Part shown: positions 22,222-30,847 of the stretch, in pieces
Layout of the letters: each line of letters starts with the position of its first letter
Position numbering within the stretch: the stretch's first letter is position 1
Origin: Hortaea werneckii
Lineage: Eukaryota; Ascomycota; Dothideomycetes; Mycosphaerellales; Teratosphaeriaceae
DNA: 64,000 nucleotides
Assembly (NCBI GenBank): GCA_037044905.1
Contig: JBAOKB010000048.1
Location: 620,001 to 684,000 of the forward strand
Reading direction: 5' to 3'
Notes under the pieces: model-generated
What the model was told of the DNA's origin: nothing
Seen by the model: the letters and a program-made list of their open reading frames with translations, nothing else
Databases searched by the model: none
Made by a program: the position numbers and the translations under genes

Positions 22222-22255
22222 AAATTAGTACGTTCGCACCCCCGAGTTCCCCGTA
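22222..22255 (+). repeat. Left terminal inverted repeat of the outer element
   Basis: The first 19 bases match the right end exactly in reverse complement. The next dozen or so match with a few differences. It is preceded by TA. Confidence 0.85.
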
Positions 22256-23001
22256 CTTACTAGCTTTTAGTAAGAGCCTAGAACGCCTTTTCGAGGCCGT
22301 AGAGTTAATTATAAAGCCTTTTTTTTAGTAAGAAAGTGCTATATCGCTAATTTTAAGGTATTACTTTAATTATTAAGTTTAGAGGTATTGTTTAGCTACT
22401 ATAGTAGTAGTAATAGTACCTCGAGCGTTGCCTTACGTAACTAAGCTAGCGCGCTTCTACCTTAAAGAGTTAAATAATAGCTACCCTACTATTACTTTAA
22501 AGCTTAAAGTAAGTAGACAAACTATCGAAAAGTAAAAGCTTAATTTTAAGGTATATAAAGAGGCTTATCTACTTAATTTTGCAACTCGTAGCCGACCTCG
22601 CGCTTTTATAGTCGAATAAGCTAGATAGATAATTATGTACCTTAATAAGCGCTTATACGCCTATCTCGTAGAGCTAGCCCTTATTATATTCGACTACTTT
22701 AGTATTAAGATTACTAGAATAATAGTTAATAACTATCTAAGCTACTATAGATAGAGTAGGAAGGTCGCTAAGGTTAGGGCTAAGGTACAAAGTCTACTAC
22801 TATAAACTTTATAGTAAGAGAAGAGGTTAAACTAGCCTTAAGAGCGTCTTATTTTTTATAATAAGAGCGCTACTAATTTAAAAAGTAGTTAGTATAAATA
22901 TACTTAGTCGCCTATTAGTTAAGATACTTACTAGTAGTGTAGTACTAATAAGGGCGATAGATACTCTATACTACTAGCTTTAACTATTAATAGATACTTA
23001 C

Positions 23002-23006
23002 TAGAG
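23002..23006 (+). repeat. Target-site duplication of retroelement copy 1 (TAGAG)
   Basis: TAGAG lies directly before the 5' LTR and again directly after the 3' LTR at 29806-29810. A 5-bp duplication is standard for Ty3/gypsy integrase. Confidence 0.92.
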
Positions 23007-23408
23007 TGTTACGAGCACGGTCACGAGACGGTCAGACCCGAAGCGATTGGCCAGTAGGGGCCAGAGGAGACAAGGGTCACGTGACCAGTATGCAAGTGAG
23101 CGCTGCCTTGGCAGGCGACTGACTGCATATATGCAAGTGGTCGACTGGTCGACGAGCGACCGAGCGATCACTGAGCGACTGATCGCTGAGCGACCAGGCG
23201 ATCAGATGCATGAAGACACGAATCTCTTATGTATATAACTAGGCACGTTTCTCATTAGGAGTTCGTGTGTTCAACTCATGTTGCAATCCGACTGTTAGGT
23301 AGAGACCCAACAGCCTTGTCACAATCAGTTATCCCACAACCCAGTTGTCTTGACACATCTGTTCCAAAGAGCTCTAAACCCGTGACACTACTTCGTAGGG
23401 TCGCAACA
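23007..23408 (+). repeat. 5' LTR, copy 1
   Basis: 402 bp, beginning TGTTACGAGC and ending GGTCGCAACA, with TGTT/AACA short inverted ends. U3 contains two perfect 12-bp palindromes, GGTCACGTGACC (23075-23086, with an E-box core) and TGCATATATGCA (23124-23135), plus a cluster of GAGCGA motifs (23154, 23162, 23173, 23188). The TATA box is at 23232. From the predicted start at 23267, U3 is about 260 bp and R plus U5 about 142 bp. Confidence 0.95.
23232..23238 (+). promoter_or_regulatory. LTR TATA box (copy 1 5' LTR)
   Basis: TATATAA is the only good TATA box in the LTR. It lies 35 bp before GTGTTCAA (23267), the sequence complementary to the primer-binding site, which is the spacing expected for a transcription start. 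Confidence 0.75.
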
Positions 23409-23410
23409 CT

Positions 23411-23418
23411 TTGAACAC
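23411..23418 (+). other. Primer-binding site, probable self-priming type
   Basis: TTGAACAC begins two bases after the 5' LTR. It does not open with the TGG typical of tRNA-primed elements. It is the exact reverse complement of GTGTTCAA at 23267-23274 in the LTR, where transcription should start. This is the arrangement of Tf1/sushi-type elements, which fold back the 5' end of their own RNA as primer. The same pair exists in copy 2 (30667-30674 and 30811-30818). Confidence 0.7.
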
Positions 23419-23447
23419 CCTCAAGGAACTTTGTACCTCAGACAACA

Positions 23448-25463
23448 ATGGCTCCATCCGAGAACCGAGACACCAGCGTTCAGCAGCGTACCCACGACAA
23501 CAATATCAAAGTCGCCAGACCGGACTATTACTATGGCGATCGATCGAAGCTCGACGATTGGCTCAACCAAATGGCACTTTACTTTCGTTTCGAAAACATC
23601 ACCCAGGATCCCAAGAAGACCTTACTTGCATCCTCTTACCTTAGGGGACAAGTCCAACAATGGATTCGACCTAGGTTGCACGAAGTCTTGCACCAGAACA
23701 TCGACACCGAAGGAATCTTCAACAGCTGGGACAATTATGTCAAAGCCATTCGAAATATTTATGGGTTGAGTAACGAAAAACAAGTCGCCATCCGAGTTAT
23801 CCAACACTTGAAACAGAAGACGTCTACTTCGCAATACACCGCCAAGTTCAGGGAGTATTCAGGCAAAACTGGGTGGGATGACCAAGCCTTACTCACTATG
23901 TATTACACTGGACTCAAGGACGACGTCAAGGATGAACTCATGCGCTCAGGTGCATCTCACGACACTCTCGAACTGATGATTCAGGATGCTATCGAAATTG
24001 ACGATAGGCTCTACGAGAGGAAGATGGAAAAACGCCATAATGGACAGTATCGCGGACGATCTGGCTACAACTCTACCAGCTGGACTGGAGGGTCTCGTCG
24101 CGATCCGGACGCCATGGAATTGGATATTATCCAGCGCAAGCCAAAAGGAAAAGGCATGCGAGGAGCCAAGGGAAAAGGGAAGTTCCAAGGGAACAACAAC
24201 AGAGGAAAGAAACGAGAAGGACCGGAGTGCTACAACTGCCACAAGATAGGGCATTACGCACGAGACTGCCGCGGACGAAAGGTGCGACCGCAGGAGCAGC
24301 TCAACATGATGCTAGTGAAGGAACCCATCAACGAAGCAAACGATGGACGAGGCGCCTACGATGTATCAAAACTCGTTAAGGAACCGAAGACGGAACCAGA
24401 CCATAAGGCTATGCATTGGACGGGTTGTTACGACGACTACTGTAAAACCCATGACTCAGACAAGCTAGCAAGTGGTCACTATCCCAAGAAGCCACGTAAG
24501 GCTAGGATGGAATTTAACGCGATGGTACGAGGCCAGCCGCTACAGCAGATGAGAGACTTAGGAAATTCCCGGAGAGGAAGGTCTCCACCACCATTCAATT
24601 GGGAGGACGCAACTCTGCAAGAAAATACACCCCCCGAGCAGGAAGAAGAACTGCTGGGAGAAGAAGAATCTCCACCAAACAACGATACCGAACCAGAACT
24701 AACGGGACCAAACCTGGAACAACTACAAATGATCGCCCAAACAGTCGCCACGACGGATAACGATTCATCTGAAGAAGAATATACCGACGACGATGAACCC
24801 GACGACCTCGAACTATATCATTTCGAAGTCTCAGGAGCAGGACCAGCTCGGAGAATGATCCTCTTCATCGCGAACCAATTTGAAACCGTATTCCCACAGA
24901 TCCAAGGGAAACGACGACTGCACCCAATCGAATTCGACAACATGCTCAACCGAATTAGAGCAATGTTCTGGAATTACCGACTTGTCAACGTCGACTACGA
25001 CGCCGCAGCACACGTGCAAGAACGACCACCAATTGGAAGTACATTCCAATCCGATGGAAGTTATGGCACACCCGATGGAATCCATATTCCCAGAAGTGTT
25101 AGAGAACGAATCCAGATCGTTAAGGCACGACTACATGAATTACACCGAATCCAGGAAGCCTATCAAGAAGACCTCATATCGTTGGAGGCAATGCGGCACA
25201 AATTGACTGAGTCCACAAAACAATGGGAACTGAAGCCCATGGGACCACCAGTGCAACTACCAATATGGAGAAACATGATACTAGGGCACGTCAAAGCCAC
25301 TGTCAAAGGACAAATCAAGGTATCAATGACACAAGGAAAGGTTATCCTAGGCCCACGACACGGACCCCTTGAATGGGAAGTCTGTCTCGAAGACGCCAAC
25401 TCGCCAGGATACTATTCAAAAAACGAAGGATCCCTGCCGACAGGAGCAGTCGCCAGGAAGTAA
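23448..25463 (+). CDS. gag: Gag polyprotein, Ty3/gypsy copy 1
   Basis: 671 residues, starting at the first ATG after the PBS. Residues about 40-190 form a retrotransposon Gag/capsid domain (DWLNQMALYF, FNSWDNYVKAIRNIYG, MYYTGLKDDVKDELMR). A basic linker leads to one CCHC zinc knuckle, CYNCHKIGHYARDC (Cys261, Cys264, His269, Cys274), for RNA binding. A second Cys/His cluster (GCYDDYCKTHDSDK) follows. The remaining 350 or so residues are an acidic, disordered extension (DDDEPDD) and then a more ordered tail, long for a fungal Gag. The frame overlaps pol, and ribosomes can leave it at a slippery site 40 bases before the stop. It forms virus-like particles in the cytoplasm. Confidence 0.95.
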   Translation: MAPSENRDTSVQQRTHDNNIKVARPDYYYGDRSKLDDWLNQMALYFRFENITQDPKKTLLASSYLRGQVQQWIRPRLHEVLHQNIDTEGIFNSWDNYVKAIRNIYGLSNEKQVAIRVIQHLKQKTSTSQYTAKFREYSGKTGWDDQALLTMYYTGLKDDVKDELMRSGASHDTLELMIQDAIEIDDRLYERKMEKRHNGQYRGRSGYNSTSWTGGSRRDPDAMELDIIQRKPKGKGMRGAKGKGKFQGNNNRGKKREGPECYNCHKIGHYARDCRGRKVRPQEQLNMMLVKEPINEANDGRGAYDVSKLVKEPKTEPDHKAMHWTGCYDDYCKTHDSDKLASGHYPKKPRKARMEFNAMVRGQPLQQMRDLGNSRRGRSPPPFNWEDATLQENTPPEQEEELLGEEESPPNNDTEPELTGPNLEQLQMIAQTVATTDNDSSEEEYTDDDEPDDLELYHFEVSGAGPARRMILFIANQFETVFPQIQGKRRLHPIEFDNMLNRIRAMFWNYRLVNVDYDAAAHVQERPPIGSTFQSDGSYGTPDGIHIPRSVRERIQIVKARLHELHRIQEAYQEDLISLEAMRHKLTESTKQWELKPMGPPVQLPIWRNMILGHVKATVKGQIKVSMTQGKVILGPRHGPLEWEVCLEDANSPGYYSKNEGSLPTGAVARK

Positions 25464-28400
25464 ACATTATCGAAGCTCCCACAGCATCAGCAGCACCGGT
25501 ATTCCGTACCAAATGCATTGTCAATGGACATACGACACAAGCTATGATCGATTCCGGAGCCAGCGGAAACTTTATATCGACCAGCTTTGTCCAGCGAAAC
25601 GGGATCGCCACCCGACGAAAGAAAGACGGCGGATACGAGTTGATGGTCGCAGATGGATCATCCCTATCCGAAGTGGACAGCGAAACAATGCCGCTAGTCC
25701 TAGCTATCCAACAGCACCACGAGACTGTCAGCCTGGATATCGTTGACATGGCCAGTCACGATGTCGTGATGGGGACACCTTGGTTGGAAAAGCACAACCC
25801 TCTGATAGATTGGAGGAAAAGAGTACTCAAGTTTGAGCGATGCGGTTGCGCTACCGACATCCACCCTATACATCGACAGCGTGCGATGGTAGATGAGGAA
25901 AGACAGTTCTGCGAATTAGAACGTCAACCGATAACATACTCCGACAAAAACGGCAAGGAGATGGTCTCCACAGACACTGAGCCAGCCCAGCCAGGTCACG
26001 AGGTGAGAGATAAAAGGAGAACTAACGCACCTCCAGAGATCCCTGAAGAGTTTAAGAAATGGAAACCGCTCTTCCAGGAAGAGGAAGGATTAGCCGCCTT
26101 ACCTAGACATCAACCATGGGATCACCGAATACAACTTCAGCCCGGCAAAGATCCACCATGGGGGCCACTATACAGGTTATCCGAAAAAGAGCTCGAAGAG
26201 CAACGACGATGGCTGAAAGAAAAGAGCGACAAGGGATGGATAGAGAAATCTCAATCGCCAGCCGCTTCACCAGCAATGTTCGTTCCAAAGAAAGGAGGAA
26301 AACTGCGAATGGTAATCGACTATCGACGACTCAATGAAGTCACGGTCAAGAACCGATATCCACTACCTAACATCGAAGAAATGCAAGATCGACTTACCGG
26401 AGCAAACTGGTATTCCAAGATTGATCTACGAGACGCATTCTACGCCGTACGAATGGCTAAGGGAGAAGAATGGAAAACAGCCTTCAGGACGCGCTATGGA
26501 CTCTATCAATTTCGAGTCATGCCAATGGGACTTACGAACGCCCCAGCGACGTGTCAGCAACTCGTCAACGATGTGTTACGAGACCTACTCGACATTACAA
26601 CGATAGCCTATGTCGATGACATCTTAATCTTCACCCGCGGAAGCCGAGAACAACACACCAAAGACGTACAAGCAGTGCTAGAACGACTTAGCACAGTGGA
26701 CTTCAAGACCGCACCCGAGAAATGTGAATTCTACAAGAAGGAAATCGAATTCCTAGGATTCATCATCAATACTACTGGAATCAAGATGGACCCAAAGAAA
26801 GTACAATCCATCAAGGAATGGCCAACACCGAAGAACGTCACAGAAATCCAAGCCTTTCTGGGACTCGCGAACTACAACAGAAAGTTTGTTGAAGGATACT
26901 CCAAACTTGCAATCCCACTCACGAGTCTTACGAAGAAGGACACCAAGTTCGTATGGACGGAGAAACAACAGAAAGCATTCCAACAACTCAAGAAAGCATG
27001 TATACAGTCACCAACACTCATGCTATTCGATACGAAGAAACCAGTACAAGTCGAAACCGACGCATCCGACTTAGCAATAGGTGCTTGCATCACTCAAGAA
27101 CATGATGGCAAAAGACACCCAGTGGCGTATTACTCAAGGAAAATGACGCCAGCGGAACAGAACTACGAGATTTACGACAAAGAACTGTTAGCGATTGTTG
27201 CAGCATTGCGACACTGGAGAGTTTACTGCGAAGGAGCCACAGGACTGACGATATACACCGACCACAAGAACCTTCAATACTTCACAACCACCAAGGATCT
27301 ATCGCGTCGACAGTGTAGATGGTCAGAGCTACTCGGACAATACAAGTTCGATATCCAGTATACACCAGGAAAAGACAATGGGCGCGCAGATGCGCTAAGC
27401 AGAAGAAGCGACTACATGGAAGGCAAGGAGCAGAACAAGAAAACATTGCTCAAAGTCAACAAGGACGGAAGCCTTACCACAGATACACAAGAGTTTAACA
27501 ACATACTCCGAGTTCTACGAGATGAACAAGAAGAGTTCCCCATCGAACATGGGAAGTACCAGGTTCCACCAGCAAAGGAACACGAATGCATCAAAGACCA
27601 CCATGATAGCCAAACAACAGGACACCCAGGAATAGCCAGAACAACAGATTTGATTAGACGAAACTTTACCTTCCCACAGATGCGGAAGAAGGTTGCCGAC
27701 TACATCAAACAGTGCGACAGTTGCCAGAAGAATAAGGCATCACGACATGCGAAATATGGCAATCTCCAGTTCCGAGAACCCTCGGATACACCATGGAGAG
27801 AAGTCACAATGGACTTCATCACGAAGTTACCGGCATCCAAGGACCCCGCAACAGGAGTCGTCTACGATTCAATACTTGTCATGGTAGACACCTTGACCAA
27901 GTATGCACATTTCATACCGTGCAAGGAATCAATGGCAGCTATGGAACTCGCATACCTCGTACTGGACAGGCTAATCAGACATCATGGAATTCCAGAAAGC
28001 TTCATCACAGACAGAGATAAGCTGTTCACATCGAATTTCTGGAAATCTCTTATGGGACAAATTGGAATCAAGCACAAGTTATCGACAGCATTCCACCCAG
28101 AGACAGATGGTCAGACTGAAAGGACAAATCAGTCACTCGAAGCATATTTACGGCACTACGTCAATTACGCACAAAACAATTGGGTTTCATTGTTACCAAT
28201 GGCGCAACTGGCGTTAAACAATAACGCATCAGAGACAACGAGAGAATCGCCATTTTTCCTTAATTATGGAAAAGCACCCAACATGTTCATGGAACCGAGA
28301 ACATCAATAAAAGCCGACAAAGCCATAATAATGGCAGAGGAATTGCAGAAGGCACACACCACAGCCCGAGATGCAATCCGACATTCGCAACAGCGAATCC

Positions 28401-28882
28401 AGAAACAGAGATTCAAAGAATCAAAAACGGCACCTCAACTTAAGAAGGGGGATAAGGTATATCTTCTGACGAAGAACCTGAAAACAAAGCGAAGAACGAA
28501 GAAACTGGATCACGTCAAAGTCGGACCATTTTTGATTGCCGAACAGAAGGGCACAGTCAGCTACCGACTCGAGCTTCCACCGGACGCAAAGATCCATCCA
28601 GTGTTCCACATATCCTTGTTGGAACCCGCACACCCCAGCGCCACGCTGCAAACCACGTTCCACTACCAGGAGCAAGAAGACGACGAGTATGAAGTCGAAA
28701 AGATCGTAGACTACGACAGGAATAGTCAGCGATACCTCATCAAGTGGAAAGGATACCCCAGCGACGAAAATACATGGGAACCACTTACCAATCTTAATTG
28801 CCCGAAGTTGCTACACCAGTACCACCGGAGAAGGAAAGGGATTGATCCATATTCCCCAGGGTCTCCATCATCAGGGGAGTAA
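25373..28882 (+). CDS. pol: Pol polyprotein (PR-RT-RH-IN-chromodomain), Ty3/gypsy copy 1
   Basis: An open frame in the -1 register relative to gag. The ATG at 25373 is only the first Met of the frame; translation most likely enters by slippage at 25424. Domains in order: aspartic protease (MIDSGAS, active Asp near residue 60); reverse transcriptase (YSKIDLRDAFYAVRM, catalytic YVDD near 413-416); RNase H (ETDASDLAIGACI, YDKELLAIVAALRHWR, YTDHKNLQYF); integrase with an HHCC zinc site (HPGIARTTDLIRRNF ... CDSCQKNK), DDE residues in TMDFITKLP, FITDRDKLF and HPETDGQTERTN, and a GPY/F-type module (VGPFLIAEQKG); chromodomain (YEVEKIVDYDR ... YLIKWKGYPSDENTWEP) at about 1106-1156. All catalytic residues I can check are present. 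Confidence 0.96.
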   Translation: MGSLSRRRQLARILFKKRRIPADRSSRQEVNIIEAPTASAAPVFRTKCIVNGHTTQAMIDSGASGNFISTSFVQRNGIATRRKKDGGYELMVADGSSLSEVDSETMPLVLAIQQHHETVSLDIVDMASHDVVMGTPWLEKHNPLIDWRKRVLKFERCGCATDIHPIHRQRAMVDEERQFCELERQPITYSDKNGKEMVSTDTEPAQPGHEVRDKRRTNAPPEIPEEFKKWKPLFQEEEGLAALPRHQPWDHRIQLQPGKDPPWGPLYRLSEKELEEQRRWLKEKSDKGWIEKSQSPAASPAMFVPKKGGKLRMVIDYRRLNEVTVKNRYPLPNIEEMQDRLTGANWYSKIDLRDAFYAVRMAKGEEWKTAFRTRYGLYQFRVMPMGLTNAPATCQQLVNDVLRDLLDITTIAYVDDILIFTRGSREQHTKDVQAVLERLSTVDFKTAPEKCEFYKKEIEFLGFIINTTGIKMDPKKVQSIKEWPTPKNVTEIQAFLGLANYNRKFVEGYSKLAIPLTSLTKKDTKFVWTEKQQKAFQQLKKACIQSPTLMLFDTKKPVQVETDASDLAIGACITQEHDGKRHPVAYYSRKMTPAEQNYEIYDKELLAIVAALRHWRVYCEGATGLTIYTDHKNLQYFTTTKDLSRRQCRWSELLGQYKFDIQYTPGKDNGRADALSRRSDYMEGKEQNKKTLLKVNKDGSLTTDTQEFNNILRVLRDEQEEFPIEHGKYQVPPAKEHECIKDHHDSQTTGHPGIARTTDLIRRNFTFPQMRKKVADYIKQCDSCQKNKASRHAKYGNLQFREPSDTPWREVTMDFITKLPASKDPATGVVYDSILVMVDTLTKYAHFIPCKESMAAMELAYLVLDRLIRHHGIPESFITDRDKLFTSNFWKSLMGQIGIKHKLSTAFHPETDGQTERTNQSLEAYLRHYVNYAQNNWVSLLPMAQLALNNNASETTRESPFFLNYGKAPNMFMEPRTSIKADKAIIMAEELQKAHTTARDAIRHSQQRIQKQRFKESKTAPQLKKGDKVYLLTKNLKTKRRTKKLDHVKVGPFLIAEQKGTVSYRLELPPDAKIHPVFHISLLEPAHPSATLQTTFHYQEQEDDEYEVEKIVDYDRNSQRYLIKWKGYPSDENTWEPLTNLNCPKLLHQYHRRRKGIDPYSPGSPSSGE
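25418..25424 (+). promoter_or_regulatory. -1 ribosomal frameshift site (A AAA AAC), copy 1
   Basis: The heptamer AAAAAAC sits in the gag frame as TCA-AAA-AAC, exactly the X-XXY-YYZ phase needed for simultaneous -1 slippage. It lies inside the gag/pol overlap and upstream of the gag stop at 25463. Nine bases downstream, CCTG-CCGA-CAGG can form a small hairpin whose loop (CGA) could pair with a following TCG, a possible weak pseudoknot. The twin in copy 2 is at 32818-32824. Confidence 0.8.
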
Positions 28883-29306
28883 GGCCCACAGTAGCAGCCG
28901 CCGCAGGACAATTCTCTTCAGCCTCAAACGCGCCCTCTGCATCCATTTCCGACGCAAGGCATTCGGCTTTCCGAGCCGCCCGACCTTCAGCTTGACGAAG
29001 GATCTTCTTGTTTCGCATTAACCGAGCCATCACGGTAGCCAACAACTCTTCATCCTCATCCACCTTGCGCTGGTACTCCTCCCGAGTTCGGTCTAAGGAT
29101 TCCCAAGACATGTTGACGCATTTCTTGCCTTGACGGACGCATTCGGAACACCGAAGGTTGGTTGAGTTCGACATGATGATGCAAAGATGGTTGTGTGTAG
29201 AACAACGTTCACACGGGAAGAAGACAGGACGACCGTTCCTTTCAATTTCGGCAGCCAGACGCGAGCGTCTTTTCTTGGAAGAAGAAGTTTCTGGTTGCAG
29301 AGACAT
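28794..29306 (-). CDS. Antisense ORF with Zn2Cys6-like cluster and coiled coil, copy 1
   Basis: A 170-residue frame on the strand opposite gag/pol, between the pol end and the polypurine tract, overlapping the last 89 bases of pol. It starts with ATG at 29306. A basic N-terminus (SSSKKRRSRLAAEIERNGRP) precedes six cysteines at residues 32, 35, 42, 53, 56 and 63, spaced CX2CX6CX10CX2CX6C, which is the fungal Zn(II)2Cys6 binuclear-cluster pattern. Residues 66-125 are charged and heptad-rich (REEYQRKVDEDEELLATVMA), probably a coiled coil. The basic residues normally found between Cys2 and Cys3 are absent (STHNHL instead), so DNA binding is doubtful. I recall similar proteins being scattered through fungal genomes near retroelements. 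Function unknown. Confidence 0.65.
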   Translation of the reverse strand: MSLQPETSSSKKRRSRLAAEIERNGRPVFFPCERCSTHNHLCIIMSNSTNLRCSECVRQGKKCVNMSWESLDRTREEYQRKVDEDEELLATVMARLMRNKKILRQAEGRAARKAECLASEMDAEGAFEAEENCPAAAATVGLTPLMMETLGNMDQSLSFSGGTGVATSGN

Positions 29307-29390
29307 CGTAGGAAGAAAGACTGCTACAAACTGTTACAAAAGGAACGCGGGGGACAGCGACATCATAAGCTTCAGGGACGAAGCTAGGCT

Positions 29391-29400
29391 GAAAGGGGGA
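29391..29400 (+). other. Polypurine tract, copy 1
   Basis: GAAAGGGGGA, three bases before the 3' LTR, is the expected plus-strand primer. The copy 2 equivalent is at 36791-36800. Confidence 0.8.
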
Positions 29401-29403
29401 TGG

Positions 29404-29805
29404 TGTTACGAGCACGGTCACGAGACGGTCAGACCCGAAGCGATTGGCCAGTAGGGGCCAGAGGAGACAAGGGTCACGTGACCAGTATGCAAGTGAGCGC
29501 TGCCTTGGCAGGCGACTGACTGCATATATGCAAGTGGTCGACTGGTCGACGAGCGACCGAGCGATCACTGAGCGACTGATCGCTGAGCGACCAGGCGATC
29601 AGATGCATGAAGACACGAATCTCTTATGTATATAACTAGGCACGTTTCTCATTAGGAGTTCGTGTGTTCAACTCATGTTGCAATCCGACTGTTAGGTAGA
29701 GACCCAACAGCCTTGTCACAATCAGTTATCCCACAACCCAGTTGTCTTGACACATCTGTTCCAAAGAGCTCTAAACCCGTGACACTACTTCGTAGGGTCG
29801 CAACA
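29404..29805 (+). repeat. 3' LTR, copy 1
   Basis: 402 bp, no difference from the 5' LTR seen by eye. It is followed by the TAGAG target duplication (29806-29810). Confidence 0.95.
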
Positions 29806-29810
29806 TAGAG

Positions 29811-30406
29811 GCTACGCTCGTAGTTAAGGGATTTATAAAGAGAGACCTCTATCTATTCTAGTTATAATATACTATATTACCGCTACTAGTGCCTAGATAT
29901 TATATCCTTATTATAGATAATTATATAACGTACTATAGAGACGATATAAGGCCGCTTTATAAGGCCTTTAATATATAGCTAGAGTATCTACTACCTTATT
30001 TACTAGATCTAAATCTAATTAAGACTATATTCTATACTCTTAAGGTATAGATTCGATATAACTTCGAGTAGTAGAAGGCGTTTAGAGACTTCTATTAGTT
30101 CCTTAAGGCTGGTATATAGGAGTTTATAGGCTACAATTATAGGCCGTACTATAGAAGCTATAAATATAGAAAAGGGTCGTAATAGAGAAGGTTTCCGAGG
30201 TATACTTAGCTTACTAAATAGTCGCTTTTTATAATAGATATCGAGGCCGCGCTACTAGATAAAACCCTATAATATTAGTATTAGATTAATTAGCTAGCTT
30301 TATATAGTCGATCCGTAGGTCGTATATAATTTTTAATAGTTATTATTGTTATAGTATCCTTATTAGAGGTATATAGGTTAATAGAAGCTAAGTATAGCGA
30401 GGCAAG
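29811..30406 (+). repeat. RIP-mutated outer-element DNA between the two retroelements
   Basis: About 600 bp of TA-rich sequence continuing the transposase frame to about 30190, where the conserved PPYSPDLNPIE region is recognisable in mutated form. The last five bases, GCAAG (30402-30406), are the left target duplication of copy 2. Confidence 0.85.
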
Positions 30407-30808
30407 TGTTACGAGCACGGTCACGAGACGGTCAGACCCGAAGCGATTGGCCAGTAGGGGCCAGAGGAGACAAGGGTCACGTGACCAGTATGCAAGTGAG
30501 CGCTGCCTTGGCAGGCGACTGACTGCATATATGCAAGTGGTCGACTGGTCGACGAGCGACCGAGCGATCACTGAGCGACTGATCGCTGAGCGACCAGGCG
30601 ATCAGATGCATGAAGACACGAATCTCTTATGTATATAACTAGGCACGTTTCTCATTAGGAGTTCGTGTGTTCAACTCATGTTGCAATCCGACTGTTAGGT
30701 AGAGACCCAACAGCCTTGTCACAATCAGTTATCCCACAACCCAGTTGTCTTGACACATCTGTTCCAAAGAGCTCTAAACCCGTGACACTACTTCGTAGGG
30801 TCGCAACA
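30407..30808 (+). repeat. 5' LTR, copy 2
   Basis: 402 bp with the same TATA box (30632), predicted start (30667), palindromes and GAGCGA cluster as copy 1. The self-priming PBS follows at 30811-30818. Confidence 0.95.
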
Positions 30809-30847
30809 CTTTGAACACCCTCAAGGAACTTTGTACCTCAGACAACA

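Larger units (their letters stand above)
23007..29805 (+). mobile_element. Ty3/gypsy chromovirus, copy 1, full length (6,799 bp)
   Basis: This is a complete LTR retrotransposon: LTR (402 bp), self-priming PBS, gag, pol in the -1 frame, antisense ORF, polypurine tract, LTR (402 bp). Domain order in Pol is protease, reverse transcriptase, RNase H, integrase, chromodomain, which places it in the chromovirus branch of Ty3/gypsy (Metaviridae). The LTRs look identical, all frames are open, and none of the RIP changes of the surrounding DNA are visible. It is therefore very young and possibly active. It is inserted inside the dead transposase gene of the outer element. Confidence 0.97.
22540..30190 (+). 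pseudogene. Decayed Tc1/mariner-type DDE transposase, split by retroelement copy 1
   Basis: The frame reads through stop codons in two parts, about 22540-23006 and 29811-30190. Before the insertion it gives RLYAYLVELALIIFDYF, then SRKVAKVRAKVQ (preceded by TAG where Trp is expected), then FYNKSAT where DDE transposases have F-L-D-E-S-A, and GDRYSILLALTI. After the insertion it continues with YYILIIDNY (the second Asp is intact) and YLLPYLLDLNLIKTIFYTLK, which corresponds to the YLPPYSPDLNPIE block with the catalytic Glu changed to Lys. The changes are D-to-N, E-to-K, W-to-stop and P-to-L, all C-to-T or G-to-A transitions as RIP produces. It cannot encode an active enzyme. Confidence 0.8.

Noticed and set aside
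23154..23203. CRISPR-like or phage-type repeat array in the LTR
   Set aside because: The GAGCGA motifs are short, unevenly spaced and inside U3 of a eukaryotic LTR.
25373..25463. gag/pol frame change as a disabling mutation
   Set aside because: A correctly phased A-AAA-AAC heptamer lies in the overlap, and both copies are identical, so programmed frameshifting is the better explanation.
29404..29635. 63-codon ORF repeated in every LTR (MASRGQRRQGSRDQ...)
   Set aside because: It lies in U3, upstream of the predicted transcription start, and reads through palindromes and the GAGCGA repeats. There is no evidence that it is translated.
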